Shown one piece after another: positions 8,612-17,566 of a stretch of 64,000 nucleotides of DNA. Both the position numbers and the translations under genes were made by a program. This DNA comes from Ralstonia sp. UBA689. GTDB taxonomy: Bacteria; Pseudomonadota; Gammaproteobacteria; Burkholderiales; Burkholderiaceae. Position 1 is the stretch's first letter. Each line of letters begins with the position of its first letter. The notes beneath the pieces are model-generated. The model was not told where the DNA came from. It searched no databases and was given only the letters and a program-made list of their open reading frames with translations. The stretch is from the NCBI RefSeq assembly GCF_002298975.1, contig NZ_DBMV01000010.1:62001-126000 (forward strand). Reading direction: 5' to 3'.

Positions 8612-10519
8612 ATGAAACTGATTACGGGAAAGACGCTTTCCTTGACGCTTCTGGCCAGTGTGGTGCTAGCCGCCTGCGGCGGCGATTCAAGCAGCAACGC
8701 CAACGTCACGCCGACCTCAACCTGTGCTGAAACGGGGATCGACGCCAAGTACGCCTGCCAGACTGGCAGCACGGAGCCGCTGTACGCCTACCAGTGGGCA
8801 CTCAAGCAGGCCACCAGCTTCTTTGCCGCTTTCGGCCTTGTCGCCAACGGCACGACCGATATCAACGTAGAAGACGCGCACAGGGCCGGCATCAAGGGCC
8901 AGGGCGCGAACGTGCTGGTGCTCGACGATGGCATCGACATCCACAACGAAGACTTGGCCGCCAACGTCAATGCGTCCATGACGCACAACTTTGATGACGG
9001 CTCGAACGATCCGACGCCAGCGGATATTCCCGCCAATATCAGGGCGGCGCACGGCACCAACGTGGCTGGCATCATCGCTGCGGCACAGAACGGCAAAGGC
9101 GTGATGGGGATCGCCCCGCGGGCGACGCTGGGCGGCGCACGCTTCATTGGCACCAATGCAGACGAGGAGGCGGCCTATGGCGGCGCAGATTGGTCCAAGA
9201 ACGCCGACCTCATCAACGCATCGTATGGCGCAAATCCGACGGCGCCCGCGGAGTACGACACGGCGACGTCAACGCAAGCAGCTGTGCGTGCCTTCCCGAA
9301 CCTGCGCAATGGCCGTGGGCTTGTCATGCTGAGGGCCTCCGGCAACGAGTACGAGTACATCAACGACGGCCCCACCATCCCGTCCCGAACCTGCCCCACG
9401 GTGGGCAGCGGCACCGGCATGATCGCCTGTGAAAACCCCGCCAACGACCCCGATAGGCTCGAGCCCGGCGTAATCGTGGTCGGCGCGGCCAATGCCAAGG
9501 GCATCAAATCGAGCTACTCGAATGCCGGCGCCGTCAACTGGGTGACGGGCCTGGGCGGCGAACTTGGCGACGGCGGCAAGTACGGTGAAACCGGCAGCGG
9601 CCCAATGATCTTCTCGACTGACTTGTCTGGCTGTGCGCGCGGCTACAGCCGCAACGGCATCTCTGGCCCCAATGATTTTGCCGTGGGCGGCTCGGCCACC
9701 AACACCAAGGACAACGCCAACTGCAACTACTCCAGCATGAACGGCACGTCGGCGGCCACGCCCACGCTGTCGGGCGTGGTAGCGTTGATGCTGGCCGCCA
9801 ACCCCAACCTGACCTGGCGCGACGTGCGCGAAATCCTGCGCGCCACCGCCCGCAAGATCGACCCCGACTATGGCAGCCGCGACGGCCGCAACGCCAAGAT
9901 CGACCTGACCAGCATGGCGGCCACCGCCGACACCAGCACCACCCTGGTCGACGGCGCAACGACCGCGCGCCTGGACTACGGATGGCAAACCAACGGTGCC
10001 GGCTATGCGTATTCCACGTGGTACGGCTTCGGCCTGGTGGATGCTTCGGCCGCCGTGAAGATGGCCAAGGCCACTGTCACCTACAAGCCGGCCGCGCTGT
10101 CCGTGCCGGACTTCGTGGCCGCCTTTAGCAACGTCAACCAGTTGACCTACGGTTCGGTGCAGAAGTTGGGCCAGTTCAACGTGACGGGCGCCGACAAGGT
10201 GGATGCGCTGCAGTTACGTGTCTCGGGTTCGGTGTGCATTGGCAGCGTGGGCTTTTTCGTGAAGTCGCCGTCGGGCACGGTGTCAGCCTTGTCCTTGCCG
10301 TACAACGGCTACTACAACAGTGGTGTCAACAGCGCCAGCAACTACGGTCTGGGCAGCTACGCGTTCTACGGTGAAAACGCCGCTGGCACGTGGGAAGTCT
10401 ACGCCGTCAGCGGCGTGCCCACCAACGCCTGCTCGACGTATCAACCGCAAGGCGGCACGCATACCGTGACGCTCGCCACGCCGCTGAGCGTACAGTTTCG
10501 CGTGATCGCGGCCAAGTAA
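8612..10519 (+). CDS. Kexin-like S8 serine protease, lipoprotein with P-domain
   Basis: Secreted subtilase of 635 residues. The lipobox at residues 18-22 (VLAAC) predicts lipid attachment at Cys22 after export. The catalytic triad is visible: Asp105 in VLVLDDGIDI, His147 in AAHGTNVAGI and Ser380 in MNGTSAATP, with the oxyanion Asn near 245 in RASGNEYEY. The DDG form of the Asp motif is that of the kexin/furin branch. The C-terminal region from about 525 (FNVTGADKVDALQLRV onward) resembles a proprotein-convertase P domain. The frame is open upstream, but this ATG has an AAAGG box and begins the signal peptide. Only 21 nt separate it from the next gene. The substrate is unknown. Confidence 0.9.
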   Translation: MKLITGKTLSLTLLASVVLAACGGDSSSNANVTPTSTCAETGIDAKYACQTGSTEPLYAYQWALKQATSFFAAFGLVANGTTDINVEDAHRAGIKGQGANVLVLDDGIDIHNEDLAANVNASMTHNFDDGSNDPTPADIPANIRAAHGTNVAGIIAAAQNGKGVMGIAPRATLGGARFIGTNADEEAAYGGADWSKNADLINASYGANPTAPAEYDTATSTQAAVRAFPNLRNGRGLVMLRASGNEYEYINDGPTIPSRTCPTVGSGTGMIACENPANDPDRLEPGVIVVGAANAKGIKSSYSNAGAVNWVTGLGGELGDGGKYGETGSGPMIFSTDLSGCARGYSRNGISGPNDFAVGGSATNTKDNANCNYSSMNGTSAATPTLSGVVALMLAANPNLTWRDVREILRATARKIDPDYGSRDGRNAKIDLTSMAATADTSTTLVDGATTARLDYGWQTNGAGYAYSTWYGFGLVDASAAVKMAKATVTYKPAALSVPDFVAAFSNVNQLTYGSVQKLGQFNVTGADKVDALQLRVSGSVCIGSVGFFVKSPSGTVSALSLPYNGYYNSGVNSASNYGLGSYAFYGENAAGTWEVYAVSGVPTNACSTYQPQGGTHTVTLATPLSVQFRVIAAK

Positions 10520-10540
10520 GCCCTCTGGAGATTTCTCAAC

Positions 10541-11032
10541 ATGATCATTTCGTCCTTTTTCAAGACTGTTGCGCTGGGGGCGCTGGTTTCGGTTGCCGTG
10601 GCGGGCCAAGCAGCTGCGGCTGACTTGGTGATGGGCAAGCAGCTGTCGACGCAGGAGCTGTCGCAGTACGCCAGCGCACAGGTAGTGCAGATCGACACGC
10701 AGTCGTTCAAGGTGCTCTCCACCCGTGCCCAAGCCAAGGCAGCGGGCGCGGCGTCCAGCACCGTCACGCAAGTCGCCAACGAGCGCGGCGTGGTAGGCGA
10801 GAGCCACAACAAGGTGGTCGTCTCGCAGGTATCGGTCGACAGCGTGCGCCAAGCCGCGGCAAACCTCACGACCGCGCCCGTGTCAGCGGAGTACTACGGT
10901 CACATGAACATCAGCACGCTACGCTTTGCGTCATTAAAGGATGCCGCCGATGCACGCACGCAGCTAAAGAAAGCGCTGCCACAGGCACGGGTCGATATTC
11001 CGATCCAATACGCCAAGCCTGTCGTCCGCTAA
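10541..11032 (+). CDS. Small exported protein co-transcribed with the S8 protease
   Basis: A 163-residue protein with a clear signal peptide (residues 1-27, ending GQAAAA before ADL). No family is recognised with confidence. The C-terminal third (MNISTLRFASLKDAADARTQ, then VDIPIQY) has an alpha-beta character and a terminal strand reminiscent of propeptide-type subtilase inhibitors and chaperones. The 21-nt spacing from the protease and the shared terminator indicate one operon. A cognate inhibitor or folding chaperone is therefore a reasonable but unproven idea. The alternative is an unrelated periplasmic protein. Confidence 0.8.
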   Translation: MIISSFFKTVALGALVSVAVAGQAAAADLVMGKQLSTQELSQYASAQVVQIDTQSFKVLSTRAQAKAAGAASSTVTQVANERGVVGESHNKVVVSQVSVDSVRQAAANLTTAPVSAEYYGHMNISTLRFASLKDAADARTQLKKALPQARVDIPIQYAKPVVR

Positions 11033-11052
11033 GCCTGTCCGGCGCTGAACAG

Positions 11053-11083
11053 AACGCCCCGCCCTCGCGCGGGGCGTTTCCTT
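11053..11083 (+). terminator. Rho-independent terminator after the protease operon
   Basis: A 10-bp perfect stem, AACGCCCCGC with GCGGGGCGTT, closes a 6-nt loop and is followed by TTTCCTTT. It begins 20 nt after the stop codon of the small exported protein. Confidence 0.9.
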
Positions 11084-11089
11084 TGACGT

Positions 11090-11120
11090 TTGACAACACC
11101 GCATTGCACGTCGATACCAT
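11090..11120 (+). promoter_or_regulatory. Candidate promoter of the first AraC-family gene
   Basis: A perfect -35 hexamer TTGACA (11090-11095) is followed after 17-19 nt by GATACCAT, which gives only a weak -10 match. It lies directly after the preceding terminator and about 100 nt before the regulator's start codon. Confidence 0.35.
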
Positions 11121-11221
11121 ACCTCCCTTACAGTTTCGGGAAGATCTTACCCCCCCATCAGAAGGGATTCCGGAGAATTGCCGCGCTTCGGCACAATGGC
11201 AATTGTCAAAGGAATGTAACC

Positions 11222-12238
11222 ATGAGCAAGCCTCCACACTCCCAGTTCGACACGAGTGTATTGCCACGCGAACACCAGTTCGGTGCATGGCAGGAAGCCA
11301 TCGGTGTTCTGTTCGACACACGCTCAGCTGTGCCACGAGAGCACGGCTTTCAGGCGCGTGTGGATGCCTATCTTTGTGGCGAGACGGGCATTGGCATGAT
11401 CGACGCGCAAGCGCAACACTATGACCGCTCTCGGTACAAGCTTGGCCGCGATGGCATGGACACCTATGTCCTCCAGTATTACCTGGAAGGCAGCTGTATC
11501 CGGCGCGACGGTGGCATCGAAACTGCTACGCGGCCAGGCGATCTCTTTATCGTAGACGCCGCACAGCCGTTGACCACCAGCACCACCGATAGCCGCTTCC
11601 TGAGCTTGGTGGTACCGCGTCGACTGTTGACGCCGCTACTGCAATCGCCGGATGAGCTGAGCATGCGCGTGCTGCGCGGCGACGCTCCGATGATCGGCCT
11701 GCTTCGTGACCATCTTTGTTCGCTATATCACAGCGTCGGCCAACTGAGTGATGCCGAAGCCCAAGCCGTCATACCAGGTACGTTGCAATTGGCGGCAGCC
11801 GCCGTGAATAGTCAGGTGACGGAATCCAACGTCCGCGCGGTGTACGAAAGCTTGTTCGCGGCGGTCTGCCGACATATCAATCGCAACCTTGCTGATCTGA
11901 CAATATCGCCCGAGAGCGTTGCCTTCCATTTCGGCACTTCACGCGCGACGCTGTACCGGCTCTTCGAGCGGGAAGGCGGGTTCCTCAACTATGTGCGCAC
12001 GCAGCGCCTGCGCCAGTGCTACGCCATATTGGCGGATCGCTCGCAAATCCACCGGCCGATCGCGGAAATTGCGCGGACGTACGGCTATTCCGACGCATCC
12101 AACTTTACACGCGCGTACCGACGGGCCATCGGCATGTCGCCGCGTGAAACCCGTGCACTGGCGGAAGAGGGTCGCGCCGCTACACTGCCATTCGTACAAG
12201 ATGGGGATTGGCGAACGTGGTTAGCGCACATGCGTTGA
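11222..12238 (+). CDS. AraC/XylS-family transcriptional regulator
   Basis: A 338-residue regulator. Residues 1-200 resemble the AraC_binding_2 cupin-like sensor (RPGDLFIVDAAQPL followed by LSLVVPRRLLTPLL). The C-terminal domain has both helix-turn-helix units, FGTSRATLYRLFEREG and the second ending IARTYGYSDASNFTRAYRR. The start MSKPPHSQFDTS is chosen because AAAGGAATG lies just upstream. The frame extends 44 codons further but into the promoter region. It may control the protease operon or the monooxygenase genes. Neither is shown by sequence. Confidence 0.88.
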   Translation: MSKPPHSQFDTSVLPREHQFGAWQEAIGVLFDTRSAVPREHGFQARVDAYLCGETGIGMIDAQAQHYDRSRYKLGRDGMDTYVLQYYLEGSCIRRDGGIETATRPGDLFIVDAAQPLTTSTTDSRFLSLVVPRRLLTPLLQSPDELSMRVLRGDAPMIGLLRDHLCSLYHSVGQLSDAEAQAVIPGTLQLAAAAVNSQVTESNVRAVYESLFAAVCRHINRNLADLTISPESVAFHFGTSRATLYRLFEREGGFLNYVRTQRLRQCYAILADRSQIHRPIAEIARTYGYSDASNFTRAYRRAIGMSPRETRALAEEGRAATLPFVQDGDWRTWLAHMR

Positions 12239-12376
12239 TCCACCTCTCAGTCCTTGGCACATGCCCTGACTGGCACATCAGCTTGGGCCAAACCACGCTC
12301 ACAGCTCCGAGTCATGAATACTGAGCCATCGCTGCCACAAGGCAGCCGACGCGCAGTTGCGCCATGTAAGAACGCG

Positions 12377-13396
12377 TTAGCCAAGGGGAGTATTTTCGCC
12401 AGCCTCTAATCGCGCAAATAATGCTGCGCACGCACCCGTTCGCCGCGCCTTGCCCGGCGCCAGGCCAAACCGTTGACGAAACTGCTTACCAAAGGCCGAT
12501 TGATCGGTAAAACCGCAAACGGCGGCAATTTCTCCAAGGTCGAACTTTCGATCCGACCGAACCAGATAGTGAAGGCTTCTTTTGAGCCGAGCCTCCTTGA
12601 CGGCTTCCCTGACAGTGAATGGCTGCGTCTCAAAGAGCCGATAGAGTTGCGCGCGTGAGCAGTTGATGGCCTGGGCGATTTCCTTGGGTGCCAGATCGTG
12701 CTTGTGCAGATTCTCTTCTATATAACGCCAGACCGCGAACATCCTGCCGTCCATCCGTCGCGCTGACGCATTAACAGAGTTCAAAAGTTCCGATCGGACG
12801 GTCAGGTTGGCGAGATCGATCGTCGCGTTGAGGACGTGGTGCAATGTGTTGGGCGCCAATTCGGTGCTTTGCGTGCGTAGCAAGTTCAGTTGCGCGGCCA
12901 AAAACGGTGCAAGCTTGGCGTTGCCCAGCGCGACTGCGACGGCGCTGACGCCAGCCGGATCCGGCAACATCGTTTCATGTACCAAGCCGCGCGGGAGCCA
13001 TAGGTAGCTGACAGCCGAATCGCGCCAGTGATGACGTATTTGCTGGGCGCAATCGAGGGCAAATAGCTGATCCGCGCCAAAGGACATTTGGCGACCGTCC
13101 GGCAACTCGACGGTATGACTTCCTTCGTGAATCAGGCCAACGACAATATCGTTGCCAGACAATCCTGCGTGCTCATACCTAACCGTGTGAGTGGCTTCCA
13201 CCCGGGATTGGCAACGACGTAAGAGATAGCTCCCGGCTCCTGCACAAATCGCACCATGCCAATGAAGATCGCCTGCGGGGACGCGCGCTCCGACCTCAGT
13301 GAAGGCATAGTGGGTCCAACAACCTTTGCTCGGAACAGAATGTTTGCCGTCGCAAAACGGCTTCCGGGCGAACGACTGCGCTTTGATTCCCCTCAT
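12377..13396 (-). CDS. AraC-family transcriptional regulator
   Basis: An AraC-type regulator with a sensor-like N-terminal region and a C-terminal double HTH: APKEIAQAINCSRAQLYRLF, then GEIAAVCGFTDQSAFGKQFR. The start is uncertain. The ATG at 13396 has GAGGT eight nt upstream, another is at 13408, and the frame remains open to an ATG at 13552 with its own GAGAAGG box; the longest form is 391 residues. It is convergent with the first AraC gene across a 138-bp gap. Its DNA-binding domain is the closest match in the window to the fossil at 8213-8341, so the two may derive from one duplication. Confidence 0.82.
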   Translation of the reverse strand: MRGIKAQSFARKPFCDGKHSVPSKGCWTHYAFTEVGARVPAGDLHWHGAICAGAGSYLLRRCQSRVEATHTVRYEHAGLSGNDIVVGLIHEGSHTVELPDGRQMSFGADQLFALDCAQQIRHHWRDSAVSYLWLPRGLVHETMLPDPAGVSAVAVALGNAKLAPFLAAQLNLLRTQSTELAPNTLHHVLNATIDLANLTVRSELLNSVNASARRMDGRMFAVWRYIEENLHKHDLAPKEIAQAINCSRAQLYRLFETQPFTVREAVKEARLKRSLHYLVRSDRKFDLGEIAAVCGFTDQSAFGKQFRQRFGLAPGKARRTGACAALFARLEAGENTPLG

Positions 13397-14118
13397 CCGA
13401 TACCTCATAACCACACAGAATGGCGGTGTTTTCCGACCCCTCTTACCGACTCCGCTTCTGGCGGCGGAGGCCGTGTCGAGGTAACTGCTGGACAGCTCGG
13501 TATCAAACCTGATCGGGTTCGTAACCGGTCGACCATTCACCAATGCTCGCATGTGCGCATGTGCCTTCTCAATTGAAATTGACGCGATGGCGTGCGAATG
13601 GTGATTGCGTCGCAGGAATCGATCTCAGGGTTTCAGAGTGACGGTCAGCACGTCGATCGGCATAACCAAGGCGTCGGCATTGCGCGTGTCAGCACCGACT
13701 GGAATCAAACGTTTCTACAACGTGCGTCTGCTCCGGGCTGGGCCAAACCTCAAGCTCCAATGCGTTAATTTGCACAAAATGCAGACCCACCTGGGGTATG
13801 AGCGTGTAGATAACACCGTATTGAGGCTGGACCGCAGGCGTCCAGGTCCCGGGCGTCTGCCCCGAAGCGGCCTATGGACGCCGATGAGGACGACATTTGA
13901 GCATCACGGGAGCCCTCACCACATCGAATCTTGAACGGCCCATCGAGCTCCCACGGGTAGACAGACGTGCCACCGCATGCCGGCACGGTGGTACAGTCTG
14001 CGGTCTACACGACTGGTACACATCACGTTACGAGCATCGTTGAAACTCCTTGAGTTTGAGCGACTTTTTTCCTTCAGACGCCGAATCTCACCGCTTCCGC
14101 CAGTCTTTTTTCTCCCCC
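13397..14118. other. Gene-poor stretch between AraC regulator and monooxygenase
   Basis: A 722-bp interval. Its first part contains possible longer starts of the preceding AraC gene. The middle (13625-13871) carries what looks like a decayed minus-strand gene. From 13872 to 14118 no coding or structured element was recognised. The base composition is less GC-rich than the flanking genes, as expected for non-coding or decaying sequence. Confidence 0.5.
13625..13871 (-). pseudogene. Possible remnant of a frameshifted gene
   Basis: Two overlapping minus-strand frames look protein-like but each is closed by stops. One reads GQTPGTWTPAVQPQYGVIYT and on to QINALELEVWPSPEQTHVVE before a TGA at 13689. 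The next frame continues RLIPVGADTRNADALVMPID and VLTVTLKP to a stop at 13625. Joining them needs one frameshift near 13720. No family is recognised and no start is visible. This may be coincidence in non-coding DNA. Confidence 0.25.
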
Positions 14119-15291
14119 TCAGGCCAACGCCCCCAGCAGCACATCAGTGCCCTTGCGCGACGCCTCGATCGCCCGTGCGGCCGTCTCCCTCAGCACCGTC
14201 TCATATCCGGCGATTGCCGCATCGAGCCCCACCCGCCCCTGCCGCACCTCGCCGATCCAGGCGGCGAAATTGGCCGCATCGGCCAGCGCGGTGTTCGCAC
14301 CCAGACCACCGGCCGGACTCATGGCATGAATGGCGTCGCCGAGCAGCGTGACACGCGTGCCCGCCCAATGCGCCAAGGGCCGCGCGGTGCGCACTGGCAA
14401 GATGACCGTCGACGCCGCATCGCCATAGGCGAACAACGCGCGCAGGCCGCGTGCCCAGCCGGAAGACAGCGCCGCGACGCAGGCATCCGCGCTCGCCTGC
14501 GCGGCGGCCGCATCCACGCCGAGCCGCTGGTTTTGCCCGATCACCGCCCAGTAGAGGTAAGGCTCCACGTCGCTCAACCCAGCGCGAAGCTGCGCAGGCG
14601 ACACCACAAAGCGCATCGCGTCGACAATCACCGCCAGCCCGTCGCCAAAAACGACGGTCGTGTTGCCCAACAACCGATCGTCGACACGCGCGAGCGCGGC
14701 GGGCGTCAGATACGTCTTGCCGTAAATGACCGAAGCATCGGTCAACTCGGGCGCGGCATCCGGCAGACGCTGCGTGCGCACGCCCGAATGCACCCCGTCA
14801 GCGCCGACCAGCACGTCAGTGACGAGTGCCGCGCCATCGTCGAACGTCACCTCGATGCGGCCATCGCCGCGCGGCCGATGGCGGACATGCCCTTTGCCAA
14901 AGTGCACCCAGTTGCCGATACCGTCGAGCAGCACCTCGCGCAGTGTCTGGCGATGGGCATTCAGGTCGGCAGCCTCGGCGGCATCGTCGTCGCGCCAGGA
15001 ATCCACCCAGCGGCCTTCGGCTGGCCGCAGATGCGGATCGAACACGTGCACGCGGCGCGCCGGCACCGCACAGGTCTTGCGGAACAGCGCATAGCGCGAC
15101 GGCGGCAGACTGGCCTGCAGCGCGCGCTGCCCGGCGGCATCGATGCGGATGCGATAGCCCTGCGGACGGCTTCCCATGGTGGCGTCGCGCTCGAACACAT
15201 CGAAGGCAATGCCACGGCGCCGCAACCCTTGGGCCAGGCACAGTCCGCCCAGTCCCGCACCGATGATCGTCACATGCAGCGGCTCAGGCAT
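14119..15291 (-). CDS. FAD-dependent monooxygenase (aromatic hydroxylase-like)
   Basis: A 390-residue class A flavoprotein monooxygenase. The N-terminal Rossmann motif is VTIIGAGLGGLCLAQGLRRR. The mid-protein DG motif is VLVGADGVHSGVR, and the second FAD motif is RVTLLGDAIHAMSP with downstream GLGANTALADAANFA. These support NAD(P)H- and FAD-dependent hydroxylation of a small organic substrate, which is not identified. The start MPEPLHVTIIGAG removes a 58-codon low-complexity extension. The upstream gene's stop lies 8 nt inside this one, so the two are probably translationally coupled. Confidence 0.88.
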   Translation of the reverse strand: MPEPLHVTIIGAGLGGLCLAQGLRRRGIAFDVFERDATMGSRPQGYRIRIDAAGQRALQASLPPSRYALFRKTCAVPARRVHVFDPHLRPAEGRWVDSWRDDDAAEAADLNAHRQTLREVLLDGIGNWVHFGKGHVRHRPRGDGRIEVTFDDGAALVTDVLVGADGVHSGVRTQRLPDAAPELTDASVIYGKTYLTPAALARVDDRLLGNTTVVFGDGLAVIVDAMRFVVSPAQLRAGLSDVEPYLYWAVIGQNQRLGVDAAAAQASADACVAALSSGWARGLRALFAYGDAASTVILPVRTARPLAHWAGTRVTLLGDAIHAMSPAGGLGANTALADAANFAAWIGEVRQGRVGLDAAIAGYETVLRETAARAIEASRKGTDVLLGALA

Positions 15292-15724
15292 GGGTCGGCT
15301 CCGCAAGCTGCCATGGCTGATCCGCTCGGCCGGCCAGCGCGCGTTGCGCCGCCGCCAGCGCCTCTTCAAAGCTGGCGACCACCTCCATCGGCACCTTGAA
15401 CGCCTGCACGGCAATCGCCGCCTGCGCGCGCACTGCCCGACGCCGCTCCGGGTCTGGCTCGACATGCACCAACACCCGACACTGTGCCGCCAGCGCCGAC
15501 TTGTTCTCCCTGAGCCAGACCGCGCGCACGCGGCGATCTTCGTGCGCCTCGTCCTCGCCTTGCACGCCGTGCAGCATCACGAATGGCTCATTGCGTGCCA
15601 GCAATGCGTTCATCTCGCGCACCCACTGCGCGGCATATCCCGGCGCCTGCGCGCCGCTGCGCAGCATCACGATAGGCCATGCCGAGACATCGTAGATGCG
15701 GAATCCGCCCAATCCTTCTGTCAT
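15284..15724 (-). CDS. Uncharacterised 146-residue protein coupled to the monooxygenase
   Basis: Starts MTEGLGGFRIYDVSAWPIVM after a GGGGG box and overlaps the monooxygenase start by 8 nt. No family is recognised with confidence. The alternation of a strand (WPIVMLR), a helix with WVREMNALLARNEPFVMLHG and a later strand CRVLVHVE suggests a small alpha/beta fold, somewhat like STAS/SpoIIAA domains. It contains no signal peptide or membrane segment. It may modulate or assist the monooxygenase, given the coupling. The longer reading frame to 15919 is rejected because it crosses into the divergent AraC gene. Confidence 0.75.
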   Translation of the reverse strand: MTEGLGGFRIYDVSAWPIVMLRSGAQAPGYAAQWVREMNALLARNEPFVMLHGVQGEDEAHEDRRVRAVWLRENKSALAAQCRVLVHVEPDPERRRAVRAQAAIAVQAFKVPMEVVASFEEALAAAQRALAGRADQPWQLAEPTHA

Positions 15725-15851
15725 GTTTCCCCCTGCTCGGATTGCAATACATGAGCGACGCCCTGCGCGCCGTGAGGTCACTATCGCGCACCGCAGCAAA
15801 GACGTGATAACGTGGTTTGGACAGAAACTATTGAAATCCCGCCATCCGCTC

Positions 15852-16730
15852 ATGCGCGCATCCACCCGCACCTGCGATGCCATGCCCGCCCGGCCCCAAG
15901 CCGAACTGGCGGCCCTCAAGGCTTACAGCGAACGCACGGACGGCCCCGAGATCGTCGCCGTCGTCGGCACCGCCGACAGCAACGAGAGGCTTCAGTTCGG
16001 CACACGCGAGGTCGATTGGCACAGCCATCTGCGCGGCCAGATCTTCTGCGTAGACAGTGGCCTGATGCACGTGCGCACGCGACACGGCTCGTGGATACTG
16101 CCGCCGCATCGCGCCGGCTGGATTCCACCCGGCGAGATGCACAGCGCCACCATCAGCGGCGTGATGAGCGGTTGGTTCGTGCTGATCACACCCGCGTGCT
16201 GCGCCGACCTGCCCGACCGCCCGTGCGTGGTTGGCATCAGCGACGTGATGCGCGCACTGGTGCAGCGCGCCGTGACCTGGCCGGCGGAAGAGCAACTCAA
16301 TCCGGAATGCAAGCGCATCGCCGCGGTGCTGCTCGACGAACTGCGCCACGCCCCGCGCGAGCCGCTGCACCTGCCGCTGCCGACTGACCGCCGCCTTGCG
16401 CGCATCGCCCAAGGCCTGGTCGACGCCCCCGGCGACACGCGCACGCTGCAAGCCTGGTCAGAATGGGCCGGCGTATCACCGCGCACGGTCAACCGATTGT
16501 TTCTGGCGGAGACCGGCGTCGGCTTCGCGCAATGGCGGCGTCAGGCGCGGCTGGTGCACGCGCTCGAACGCCTGGCCGCCGGCGAACCGGTCGCCAACGT
16601 GGCCGATGCGCTGGGCTACGCCTCGCCCAGCAACTTCATCGCCATGTTCCGCCAGTACTTCGGGCTATCGCCCGCCCGCTACTTCGGTCGGCGCGAGGCG
16701 TCCGGCATCGCATCCGCCGACACGATGTGA
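15852..16730 (+). CDS. AraC-family regulator with cupin sensor
   Basis: About 292 residues. The N-terminal cupin has metal/ligand-type residues in WHSHLRGQIFCVDSG and WILPPHRAGWIPPGEMHS. The C-terminal double HTH includes EWAGVSPRTVNRLFLAETG and VADALGYASPSNFIAMFRQY. This layout is common in regulators of exporters and oxidoreductases. The start could be ATG 15852 or 15882, and neither has a strong ribosome site. It is transcribed divergently from the monooxygenase pair with about 127 bp between, so it is the obvious candidate regulator of that pair. Confidence 0.85.
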   Translation: MRASTRTCDAMPARPQAELAALKAYSERTDGPEIVAVVGTADSNERLQFGTREVDWHSHLRGQIFCVDSGLMHVRTRHGSWILPPHRAGWIPPGEMHSATISGVMSGWFVLITPACCADLPDRPCVVGISDVMRALVQRAVTWPAEEQLNPECKRIAAVLLDELRHAPREPLHLPLPTDRRLARIAQGLVDAPGDTRTLQAWSEWAGVSPRTVNRLFLAETGVGFAQWRRQARLVHALERLAAGEPVANVADALGYASPSNFIAMFRQYFGLSPARYFGRREASGIASADTM

Positions 16731-16797
16731 CTGATCCGGCCGAAGCCAGCAGGCAAAGCTGATATAGTCGCGTCGGCTCCGATTTCTGATTCTTGCG

Positions 16798-17430
16798 ATG
16801 TCCTTCGTCTTCCGCCGAACCGTTCTCACGCTCATCGCCGCGGCTTCCGTTGCGGGCGCCGGGCTGGCCCGCGCACAAGCCAACGCACCGCAAGCGCCGG
16901 CAGCCTCCACGGCCGCATCGGGCGGCACAGTGGCTGAGCTGCAGCAGTTGCTGGCGCAAAAACGCCTGGCCGAATTGCGCACCACCTACAACGGCGACTA
17001 CGGTACCAGCCTGCTACTCGTCAACGAAGACACCACGGCCTACGTTGCCCTGTCGTATCGCAAAGAACTGTGGCGTGTGTACAAGTTTGCGTCGGTCGCT
17101 CCGGCCGAAGGCGCATACGAGACACTGGCCAGCCAGACCCGGACATGGGCCGAAGATGATCTGCGCCGCGCCGTCACGGCCGGCCAGAAAGCGCAATTGG
17201 AGCGCGAAGCCCAGGCGGCTCAACAGCGCGCAGCGTCGCTCAGAGAGGAAGTCCGCATCATGCAGGCGCAGCGGCAGAAGATGCTGACCGAGCAGCAGAC
17301 CATGCGTCAGGAGACCAAGGCGCTGGACATCGAGCGCCGTGCGTATCAGACGCAGGTCGAATCGCTGCAGCAGCAGATCCGCCTGCTGGAAAAGCAACTC
17401 AACGATCCGCACTGGTCGCCGGCACCGTAA
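16798..17430 (+). CDS. Exported coiled-coil protein, DUF2968-like
   Basis: A 210-residue protein with a signal peptide (about residues 1-26, ending GLARAQA). Residues 45-120 form a compact domain (VAELQQLLAQKRLAELRTTY, then YGTSLLLVNEDTTAYVALSY). Residues 125-205 form a long Gln/Arg/Glu-rich coiled coil. It resembles the DUF2968 family of Burkholderiales periplasmic proteins, whose role is unknown. It stands alone: the next gene begins 136 nt downstream. Confidence 0.8.
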   Translation: MSFVFRRTVLTLIAAASVAGAGLARAQANAPQAPAASTAASGGTVAELQQLLAQKRLAELRTTYNGDYGTSLLLVNEDTTAYVALSYRKELWRVYKFASVAPAEGAYETLASQTRTWAEDDLRRAVTAGQKAQLEREAQAAQQRAASLREEVRIMQAQRQKMLTEQQTMRQETKALDIERRAYQTQVESLQQQIRLLEKQLNDPHWSPAP

Positions 17431-17566
17431 ATTTCTTTGAACTCCACCTTCCTGGCCTGGCGCGGAAGCGGCAGGCCAGCGACCACCCGGCCCTTGATGC
17501 TGCCTGCATCGACTTAAGAGTAATCCGATCGACCACCGCCCATCTACCGCTTAGCATGGCGCCTGC

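Noticed and set aside
12266..12285. TGGCAC-N-GCTTGG, resembling a sigma-54 promoter
   Set aside because: The -12 element lacks the required GC dinucleotide spacing and it lies between two convergent gene ends.
14050..15399. A 449-codon open frame on the plus strand
   Set aside because: Antisense of the FAD monooxygenase, which has all three flavoprotein motifs.
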